A DNA stretch of 5,021 nt, from assembly GCA_030673585.1 (NCBI GenBank), contig DAOVIU010000145.1, forward strand, positions 1 through 5,021, read 5' to 3'. This document shows positions 1 through 5,021 of this stretch, one piece after another. Made by a program: the position numbers and the translations under genes. The notes under the pieces were generated by a model. The model was given only the letters and a program-made list of their open reading frames with translations, was not told the DNA's origin and did no database searches. The first letter of the stretch is position 1. Each line of letters begins with the position of its first letter. This DNA comes from Pseudomonadota bacterium (lineage in GTDB: Bacteria > Desulfobacterota > BSN033 > G020346125).

Positions 1-1
1 G

Positions 2-1222
2 AAGCCCTTTGATGCCGAGGTCTGCATTACCATCGCCAGGCCGGAAGAAGGGGGGATGAACACCTATATCTACCTGAAGGATATCACCGAGCGGAAGAAG
101 ATGGTAACCGAAATCGGCCAGACCAACGAGTTTTTAACCAAACTCATTGCCAGTTCCGTTGATGGCATTATCGCCGCCGATATGAAGGGGAGCATCATTA
201 TATTCAATAGGTCGACGGAAGAGCTCCTGGGGTACACGGCCAATGAGGTTATGGAGGAGTTCAATATCGTTGACCTCTACCCTCCGGGGGGAGCAAAGGA
301 GGTTATGAGAAACTTGAGGAGCCAGGAGTACGGCGGAGTTGGAAAACTCACCCCTCAGCAGGTCACCCTCCTCAACAAATGCGGGGAGCCCATCCCCATT
401 CAACTCTCCGCGTCGTTGGTTTACGACGAAGGGGGGAGGGAACTCTTCAGCGTGGGTTTTTTCACGGATCTCCGCCCCAGAATTGAGATGGAGAAACAGC
501 TGCAAGAGACCCATCTCCAGCTGGTTAACTCGGAAAAGATGGCCTCTCTGGGCAAGCTGGCCGCTGGCATCGCCCATGAAATCAATAACCCCATGGGTGG
601 AATCCTCATCTACTCAAGCCTCCTGATGGAGGCTTTGGAGGGAAAGGATGCGAAGAGGCAGGACCTGGAGAAGATCGTGCAGGAAGCTACGCGATGCAAG
701 GAGATTGTAAAGAGCCTGCTGGAATTCTCCCGACAGACCGAACCCAAGATGGAACCCACTGATATCAATAAGGCCATCACCGATGACCTCTTTTTCCTCG
801 AGAACCAGGCACTCTTTCACAATATCCAGATCGTCAAGAACCTGGAAACTCAGCTTCCCAGGGCTCGGGGGAATGCCAGTCAGCTCAAGCAGGTTTTCAT
901 GAATATCATTGTGAACGCCGCCGAGGCGATGCACGGGAGCGGCACCCTCACGATTACAACGGGCCTATCCGGCGACAAGGGGGAAATCTGGGTCGACTTT
1001 TCCGATACGGGGGAGGGGATTCCCCAGGAGAACCTTTCCAGAATCTTCGACCCCTTCTTCACCACCAAAGAGGTGGGGAAGGGGACCGGCCTTGGGCTGA
1101 GCACATCCTATGGAATTATCGATGGACACGGTGGTCGGATCGATGTCAAGAGCAAGGTGGGGAAGGGGACCACCTTCAGGATAGAGCTCTCCGTGGAGCC
1201 CGAGGATGCCGAATCTCTCTAG
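2..1222 (+). CDS. PAS-domain sensor histidine kinase, 5' end outside the window
   Basis: The frame is open to the left edge, so the true start is not visible. The Met at 56 is almost certainly internal, because the 18 codons before it plus DITERKK at about residues 9-15 form the usual C-terminal edge of a PAS domain. Numbering from that Met, a second PAS domain covers about 22-140, followed by a short linker helix. The HisKA dimerisation domain has the H-box [10 protein letters not shown] with the phospho-acceptor His174 (codon 575-577). The HATPase domain has the N-box around N283-N287, DTGEGIP at 317-323, FDPFFTTK at 331-338 and [10 protein letters not shown] at 341-350. All catalytic boxes are intact. 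No transmembrane segment or receiver domain is seen in the visible part, so it may be cytoplasmic. The HEINNP-type H-box is common in kinases that pair with NtrC-like sigma-54 activators; no response regulator lies in the window. The stop lies 16 bp before the preferred hdrC start, suggesting co-transcription. The sensed signal is unknown. Confidence 0.94.
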   Translation, partial: KPFDAEVCITIARPEEGGMNTYIYLKDITERKKMVTEIGQTNEFLTKLIASSVDGIIAADMKGSIIIFNRSTEELLGYTANEVMEEFNIVDLYPPGGAKEVMRNLRSQEYGGVGKLTPQQVTLLNKCGEPIPIQLSASLVYDEGGRELFSVGFFTDLRPRIEMEKQLQETHLQLVNSEKMASLGKLAAGIAHEINNPMGGILIYSSLLMEALEGKDAKRQDLEKIVQEATRCKEIVKSLLEFSRQTEPKMEPTDINKAITDDLFFLENQALFHNIQIVKNLETQLPRARGNASQLKQVFMNIIVNAAEAMHGSGTLTITTGLSGDKGEIWVDFSDTGEGIPQENLSRIFDPFFTTKEVGKGTGLGLSTSYGIIDGHGGRIDVKSKVGKGTTFRIELSVEPEDAESL

Positions 1223-1229
1223 GAAAGGA
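1221..1229 (+). promoter_or_regulatory. Ribosome-binding site choosing the hdrC start
   Basis: AGGAAAGGA begins on the second base of the kinase stop codon and ends 9 bases before ATG 1239. The earlier in-frame ATG at 1206 has only GAGG directly abutting it and overlaps the kinase gene, so 1239 is preferred. Later in-frame ATGs at 1269 and 1281 also have G-rich stretches upstream and cannot be fully excluded. Confidence 0.6.
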
Positions 1230-1238
1230 ATCGAGACA

Positions 1239-1820
1239 ATGGAGACGAAGGAGACGGGAGTCAAAGGGATGGGGGAGATTATGGCCGCCATGGAACCATC
1301 CTTTCCGAACCTGGTAGCCGACAGGAGCGGGGAGAACCTCTTGGCCTGTTATCAGTGTCAGAAATGCTCCGCCGGGTGCCCCGTTGCCTATGCAATGGAT
1401 GTCCTGCCGAATCAAATCATTCGTATGGTCCAATTCGGTCTCAGGGAGAGGGTCCTTAGCTCCAATACCATATGGATATGTGCATCTTGCTATACGTGCA
1501 GCGTTCGGTGCCCCAATGACATCGACATCGCCAAGATCATGGATGTTCTCAGGCACATAGCGTTGAAGTCGAAGGTTAAGCCAGCGGAAAAGGATATTCC
1601 CATTTTCCATTCGGTCTTCCTGGATTCCATAAAATCGAAGGGTCGAATCCACGAACTGGGCTTGATCTGGCAATTCAAGGCCAGGACCCGGGATTTCATG
1701 AAGGATGCGGCCCTGGGCTGGAAGATGTTCAGAAAGGGGAAGATCAAGCTTTTTCCCTCCAAGTTCGGCGGTGGGAGGGAGATAAAGGGCATCTTCAGTC
1801 GATTCGAAAAGGAGAAATGA
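1239..1820 (+). CDS. hdrC: HdrC-like heterodisulfide reductase subunit C, 2x[4Fe-4S]
   Basis: A 193-residue protein (from ATG 1239) of the HdrC family, a soluble electron-wiring subunit that passes electrons between HdrA and HdrB. Two ferredoxin-type motifs, each C-x2-C-x2-C-x3-C-P, are visible: CYQCQKCSAGCP at residues 37-48 and CASCYTCSVRCP at 81-92. Each should hold one [4Fe-4S] cluster. The spacing between them, the all-alpha intervening segment and the basic C-terminal tail (RKGKIKLFPSK) match HdrC proteins of about 180-200 residues. There are no membrane helices, which argues against the membrane-bound HdrE/DsrM-type systems. The RBS for the next gene, hdrB, lies inside its last codons. 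Translation is probably coupled to the kinase gene upstream and to hdrB downstream. The start could alternatively be 1206, giving 204 residues. The family assignment is firm; the electron partners are inferred from the neighbours. Confidence 0.93.
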   Translation: METKETGVKGMGEIMAAMEPSFPNLVADRSGENLLACYQCQKCSAGCPVAYAMDVLPNQIIRMVQFGLRERVLSSNTIWICASCYTCSVRCPNDIDIAKIMDVLRHIALKSKVKPAEKDIPIFHSVFLDSIKSKGRIHELGLIWQFKARTRDFMKDAALGWKMFRKGKIKLFPSKFGGGREIKGIFSRFEKEK

Positions 1821-1821
1821 G

Positions 1822-2676
1822 GTGAAAGAGCTCTCCTATTATCCCGGTTGCTCCTTGGATGGCACCGCTCGGGAGTACGATGAATCTCTTCGCAGTGTCT
1901 GCGAGATGATGGATATCAACCTCCACGAACTGGAGGATTGGACGTGTTGTGGGGCAAGTTCAGCCCACTGCACCGATGAGCACCTGGCAATCGAATTGGC
2001 CGCCCGTAATCTCGCTATAGCGGAAAGAGGAGATGGGGAACTGCTCGTCCCCTGTGTTGCTTGCTATAGCCGGTTCAAGGCGGCGGAAAAAGAGGTTCGA
2101 GAGCACCCGGAGTCGTGGGAAACTCCGTATCAGGGAAAGGTCAGAATCCGATACGCCCTGGATTTCTTCTGCCAGGACTCACTTCTGGATATGGTTGGGG
2201 AGAAGGTGGTTACGCCCCTATCCGATCTCAAAGTGGCCTGCTACTATGGATGCCTCAGCGTTCGGCCTCCCGATATGACCGGGGTGAAGCAGTACGAGGA
2301 CCCCCAGTATATGGATCAATTGATGAGCACCCTGGGGGCGGAGCCCCTTCCGTGGTCTTACAAGACGGACTGCTGCGGAGCGAGCTTGGTTATGACCAGG
2401 ACCGATGTCGTGCGGAGGCTTTCCCACGGTTTGTTGGAGATGGCCAAGGAAGCGGAGGCGGACTGTATCGTGACGGGATGTACGATGTGTCAGGCAAACT
2501 TGGATACTCGGCAGGAGGAGATCGGTAAGGAATTCGACCAAACATACGACCTTCCCATCTTCTATTTCACGGAGTTGATGGGCCTGGCCATGGGTCGCCG
2601 GGATGTGGGGAAATGGTTTAGCCGGCATCTCACCGACCCCACAAAAACTCTCAGTTCAAAGGGACTCATGAAGTGA
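1822..2676 (+). CDS. hdrB: HdrB-like heterodisulfide reductase subunit B, two CCG domains
   Basis: A 284-residue HdrB-family protein, the catalytic subunit that in methanogens reduces CoM-S-S-CoB at two non-cubane [4Fe-4S] clusters. Two complete CCG repeats are visible: C10, C42-C43, C78, C81 (C-x31-CC-x34-C-x2-C) and C144, C184-C185, C220, C223 (C-x39-CC-x34-C-x2-C). All ten expected ligands are therefore present, which favours a catalytically competent enzyme. The start is GTG at 1822, with AAGGAG at 1809-1814 seven bases upstream. It lies one base after the hdrC TGA, so the two genes are translationally coupled. An overlapping ATG at 1817 is out of frame. Bacteria of this type normally lack CoM and CoB, so the physiological substrate is unknown; it could be another disulfide, a thiol-persulfide or a protein partner. 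The protein has no signal peptide or membrane helix and is expected in the cytoplasm. Confidence 0.95.
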   Translation: MKELSYYPGCSLDGTAREYDESLRSVCEMMDINLHELEDWTCCGASSAHCTDEHLAIELAARNLAIAERGDGELLVPCVACYSRFKAAEKEVREHPESWETPYQGKVRIRYALDFFCQDSLLDMVGEKVVTPLSDLKVACYYGCLSVRPPDMTGVKQYEDPQYMDQLMSTLGAEPLPWSYKTDCCGASLVMTRTDVVRRLSHGLLEMAKEAEADCIVTGCTMCQANLDTRQEEIGKEFDQTYDLPIFYFTELMGLAMGRRDVGKWFSRHLTDPTKTLSSKGLMK

Positions 2677-2897
2677 TTTTGATTTCATACGGATAACGGG
2701 TTGTTGCCGAAATCCCTGGAGCGAACATGAAAGAATTTTTGGTAACCATTCTTAGTGAAGTGAAACGGCCGCAAAGCCTTTGTTTGAGCCCGTAGGGCGA
2801 GTTTTTGGTTTGTAGTGAAGCGAACTTTAGAATGGTCAAAGATTCTTCTTAGAGAGCGAAAGGGTATTTGGGCAACAGTCCCATAAGGGTGAACCCT
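2677..2897. other. Structured intergenic gap between hdrB and hdrA
   Basis: This 221-bp gap breaks an otherwise tightly packed gene set and is visibly richer in A and T than the flanking genes. It contains a long-range inverted repeat, nested direct repeats, a small GC hairpin and the hdrA translation-start hairpin (listed separately). A weak sigma-70-like match, TTGGTT (2805-2810), 17 bases, TAGAAT (2828-2833), could allow separate transcription of hdrA, but it overlaps the right arm of the inverted repeat and is not strong. The hairpin GCCC-GTA-GGGC (2788-2798) is followed after three bases by T5 (2802-2806), which is too short for a convincing terminator. No conserved protein-coding gene or tRNA is seen. 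Confidence 0.6.
2731..2847. repeat. 19-bp imperfect inverted repeat enclosing direct repeats
   Basis: The left arm (2731-2752) pairs with the right arm (2829-2847). AAGAAT (2731-2736) pairs with ATTCTT (2842-2847). TTTTG (2737-2741) pairs with CAAAG (2837-2841), including one G-T wobble. ACCATTCT (2745-2752) pairs with AGAATGGT (2829-2836). The only interruption is the GTA bulge at 2742-2744. The 76-base interior begins with TAGTGAAGTGAA (2753-2764) and ends close to the right arm with TAGTGAAGCGAA (2813-2824), which match at 11 of 12 positions. The hexamer AGYGAA occurs six times, starting at 2720, 2754, 2759, 2814, 2819 and 2855. The layout fits a dispersed palindromic repeat, a small non-autonomous element or a folded RNA; the sequence alone does not decide between them. 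Confidence 0.55.
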
Positions 2898-2902
2898 ATG
2901 GG
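2880..2902 (+). promoter_or_regulatory. Hairpin burying the hdrA ribosome-binding site and start codon
   Basis: CCCATAAGGG (2880-2889) can pair with CCCTATGGG (2894-2902) around a UGAA loop (2890-2893). This gives nine base pairs, six of them G-C, with a single bulged A (2885 or 2886). The candidate Shine-Dalgarno AAGGGTG (2885-2891) lies in the left strand and loop, and ATG 2898-2900 lies in the right strand, so both would be hidden in the folded mRNA. This could limit hdrA translation or make it conditional. The pairing is seen directly; a regulatory role is inferred. Confidence 0.5.
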
Positions 2903-5021
2903 GGCAATCTCATCCCCTCATTCCGAAGCCGAAAAAGTGGGCGCGGTCCTCGTCGTCGGGGGAGGAATTGCCGGAATTCAGGCCTCCCTCGATTTGGCGG
3001 AATCGGGGTACTTCGTCTACCTCGTGGAATCCTCCCCGGCCATCGGCGGGGTGATGGCCCAGCTGGACAAGACCTTTCCCACCAATGACTGTTCCATGTG
3101 TATCCTCTCCCCAAAATTGGTGGAGTGCGGCAGACACCTCAACATAGAAACCCTCACCTACTCGGAGGTGTTGGACGTTCAGGGGGAACCGGGTCATTTC
3201 CAAGCGACCATTAGGAGAAAGCCGCGGTACGTGGATTCGGCGAAATGTACCGGCTGCGGAGAGTGTCCCGACGTTTGCCCCGTTGGGATTACCAGTGAAT
3301 TCGATGAGGGCCTGGTGGACCGTAAGGCCATCTATCGCCCTTACGCCCAGGCGTTTCCCAATATCTTTACCATCGACAAGAGGGATCGGCCCCCGTGTAT
3401 GATGACGTGCCCGGCCGGGGTGAATGTCCAGGGCTATGTCGCCCTGATCTCCCAGGGCAAATACGAAGAGGCCCTTCAGCTCATCTATGAAAACCTTCCC
3501 CTTCCGGGCATCCTGGGAAGGATATGTCACCACCCTTGTGAGGCGGAATGTAATCGGGCTTCCCTGGATGAATCCGTGGCCATCTGCGATTTGAAGCGGT
3601 TTGTGGCGGATCGAGCCGAGAAGAAGACGCCAGGGAAGAAGGAGGAGAGGCTGGAGAGGGTAGCCGTCATCGGTTCCGGGCCCGCTGGATTGAGCGCAGC
3701 CTACTACCTGTCCCTGGAGGGGTATCGGGTAACCGTCTTCGAAAAGCTTCCGTCCCCCGGGGGGATGTTGCGCACGGGTATTCCCGAATACCGCCTTCCC
3801 CGGGATGTGCTTGGCGGGGAAATCGAGTTCATCCAGAGCCTTGGTGCCGAGATTAAGACGAATACCTCGGTCGGAAAGGACATAACCATAGAGGAGCTCT
3901 TCTCCCAGGGATTCAAGGCTCTCTTCATAGCGAGCGGTGCATACACGGATCTCAGGCTGGAGATCCCGGGCGAGGACGGTCAGGGGGTAATCCCCGGGTT
4001 GGTCTTTCTCGGGATGATCAATTCAGGCCAGGGGGTCCAGATCGGGGTGAGGACGGCAATCATCGGTGGCGGCAACGTGGCCATCGATGCGGCCAGGTCG
4101 GCCCTCCGAAGTGGCGCAAAGGAGGTGACCATCCTCTACAGGAGATCCCGGGAGGAAATGCCCGCCAACGATGAGGAGATCGAGGAGGCCCTTTCGGAGG
4201 GTATTGAGATCCAGTACCTTACAGCACCGAGCGAGATCATTCCCAAGGGAAAGGGGGGAGTGGAGGTCCGCTGTATTCGGATGAGGTTGGGGGAGCCCGA
4301 TGAAACGGGAAGGAGACGCCCTATCCCCATCGAGGGCTCGGAATTCTCCGTTGAAATCGATACGGTTATTCCCGCCATCGGCCAGGCCCCGGATCTGACC
4401 TTTCTTTCCCCGGAGGTGGGGATCGAGCTGACGGAGGGCGGGAGATTACCAATTGATCCCGTCACCCTTCAGACCTCCCGGGAGGGGATCTTCGCGGGAG
4501 GAGATGCCGTTACGGGGCCAGCTTATGCTATCGAGGCGGTTGCAGCGGGGAGGGAAGCGGCCATCTCCATCCATCGGTATCTCAACGGGCAGGACCTGAA
4601 AGAGGGACGGGAACCGTCTTCGTGGGAAAGGGCCAACGTTGACGATCTGTTGGCCGGGGCCCAGAGGATTCCCAGGGAGAGGCCAGCCCTCCTTCCTCCC
4701 GAGGGGAGAAAGGGTGATTTCCAGGAGGTGGAGCTGGCCCTTAACGAGGATGAGGCTTTAAGGGAGGCCGGGCGCTGTCTCAACTGTGGACTCTGTTCGG
4801 AGTGCCTTCAGTGTGTCTCCACCTGTAAGGCTGAGGCCATCGACCACGGTATGGGGGAGGAGATCTTCGATATCGAGGTGGGATCGGTGATCCTGTCCCC
4901 GGGGTTCGACGAGTTCGATGCGGCGGGACTGGCCAGCTATGGGTACGGCCGGTATCCCAACGTGATCACCAGCATCCAATTCGAGCGCACCCTGAGCGCT
5001 TCGGGTCCTCATCAGGGAGCC
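2898..5021 (+). CDS. hdrA: HdrA-like flavoprotein with inserted GltD/NfnB-type NAD(P)H module, 3' end outside the window
   Basis: The frame runs 708 codons from ATG 2898 without a stop to the right edge. ATG 2898 has AAGGGTG six bases upstream, and the frame upstream closes at a TAG at 2850. Residues 1-160 are HdrA: FAD-binding GGGIAG at 21-26, the conserved TNDCSMCILSPK segment (C65, C68, then C77), and a [4Fe-4S] motif C117-C120-C123-C127-P. Residues of about 161-615 form a GltD/NfnB/PreT-like module: an Fe-S N-terminus with C167, C171, C210, C214 and C218; FAD motif GSGPAG at 259-264; GMLRTGIPEYRLP at 289-301; NAD(P) motif GGGNVA at 390-395; YRRSREEMPA at 414-423; and AGGDAV at 533-538. 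C627-C643 then carries six cysteines, after which HdrA sequence resumes (VGSVILSPGFDEFD, YGYGRYPNVITS). In known Hdr complexes HdrA carries the bifurcating FAD. The fusion implies NAD(P)H as the direct electron donor or acceptor. The reaction and its direction are inferred. Confidence 0.95.
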   Translation, partial: MGAISSPHSEAEKVGAVLVVGGGIAGIQASLDLAESGYFVYLVESSPAIGGVMAQLDKTFPTNDCSMCILSPKLVECGRHLNIETLTYSEVLDVQGEPGHFQATIRRKPRYVDSAKCTGCGECPDVCPVGITSEFDEGLVDRKAIYRPYAQAFPNIFTIDKRDRPPCMMTCPAGVNVQGYVALISQGKYEEALQLIYENLPLPGILGRICHHPCEAECNRASLDESVAICDLKRFVADRAEKKTPGKKEERLERVAVIGSGPAGLSAAYYLSLEGYRVTVFEKLPSPGGMLRTGIPEYRLPRDVLGGEIEFIQSLGAEIKTNTSVGKDITIEELFSQGFKALFIASGAYTDLRLEIPGEDGQGVIPGLVFLGMINSGQGVQIGVRTAIIGGGNVAIDAARSALRSGAKEVTILYRRSREEMPANDEEIEEALSEGIEIQYLTAPSEIIPKGKGGVEVRCIRMRLGEPDETGRRRPIPIEGSEFSVEIDTVIPAIGQAPDLTFLSPEVGIELTEGGRLPIDPVTLQTSREGIFAGGDAVTGPAYAIEAVAAGREAAISIHRYLNGQDLKEGREPSSWERANVDDLLAGAQRIPRERPALLPPEGRKGDFQEVELALNEDEALREAGRCLNCGLCSECLQCVSTCKAEAIDHGMGEEIFDIEVGSVILSPGFDEFDAAGLASYGYGRYPNVITSIQFERTLSASGPHQGA
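3378..4742 (+). other. GltD/NfnB-like oxidoreductase module inside hdrA
   Basis: The insertion covers residues of about 161-615 of the HdrA frame; the boundaries are approximate. Both Rossmann folds are complete (FAD at 259-264, pyridine nucleotide at 390-395). The Arg pair R415-R416 in YRRSREEMPA occupies the position that binds the 2'-phosphate of NADPH in the GltD/NfnB family, pointing to NADPH over NADH. Compared with GltD, the N-terminal Fe-S part lacks the leading C-x2-C and has the short form C-x3-C-x3-C at 210-218. Confidence 0.85.

Noticed and set aside
56..58. ATG with a G-rich run just upstream as the kinase start
   Set aside because: The frame is open upstream to the left edge, and the codons before and after it together form the end of a PAS domain, so this Met is internal.
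1176..1673. 165-codon open frame on the - strand
   Set aside because: It lies antisense to the kinase end and hdrC, whose cysteine motifs are unmistakable; no family features are seen in the antisense translation.
2115..2528. 137-codon + strand frame inside hdrB
   Set aside because: It is an alternative frame wholly within hdrB, which has all expected ligand cysteines; the alternative product shows no family features.
2668..2688. ATGAAGT / ATTTCAT hairpin at the hdrB stop as a terminator
   Set aside because: The stem is short and A/T-rich with a wobble pair, and no T-tract follows.
2788..2806. GCCC-GTA-GGGC hairpin followed by T5 as an intrinsic terminator
   Set aside because: There are only four stem pairs, a three-base loop and a three-base gap before the T run; it is more likely part of the repeat element.
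2677..2897. Sigma-54 promoter (-24/-12, GG-N10-GC) expected from the NtrB-like kinase
   Set aside because: GG pairs in the gap were checked by eye and none has GC at the required spacing; the nearest (GG 2807-2808) is off by one base.
2910..3533. 207-codon open frame on the - strand
   Set aside because: It is antisense to the clearly conserved HdrA segment, has no recognisable motif and is explained by the codon bias of the + strand gene.

Overview
The window reads as a stretch of chromosome from an anaerobic bacterium, most likely a sulfate reducer, syntroph or related member of the Desulfobacterota (Deltaproteobacteria). That placement is inferred from gene content and from the protein-sequence style of the Hdr genes; no marker gene is present. 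All four genes are on the + strand, and two of them run off the window edges.

Layout: (1) Positions 2-1222 hold the 3' part of a PAS-containing sensor histidine kinase that is cut by the left edge. (2) Positions 1239-1820 encode an HdrC-type protein with two [4Fe-4S] motifs. (3) Positions 1822-2676 encode an HdrB-type protein with two complete CCG (non-cubane cluster) domains. It has a GTG start one base after the hdrC stop. (4) Positions 2677-2897 form a 221-bp gap, visibly more AT-rich than its surroundings and full of inverted and direct repeats. (5) From 2898 to the right edge there is a long open frame (708 codons, no stop) for an HdrA-type flavoprotein. A complete GltD/NfnB-like NAD(P)H-oxidoreductase module is inserted in it after the first HdrA ferredoxin motif. 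HdrA sequence resumes afterwards and continues past the window.

Together hdrC, hdrB and hdrA specify a soluble heterodisulfide-reductase-like complex. By analogy with studied Hdr systems, HdrA flavin would split or merge electrons, HdrC would wire them on, and HdrB would reduce or oxidise a disulfide-type or other substrate. The built-in GltD-like module, with an Arg pair where NADPH enzymes bind the 2'-phosphate, suggests that NAD(P)H rather than a hydrogenase is the partner. The kinase gene touches the hdrC start, so it is probably in the same transcript and may report on the redox or metabolic state served by the complex. The least explained part is the 2677-2902 region: a 19-bp long-range stem, two near-identical 12-mers just inside it, six AGYGAA motifs, and a separate compact hairpin that buries both the ribosome-binding site and the start codon of hdrA.
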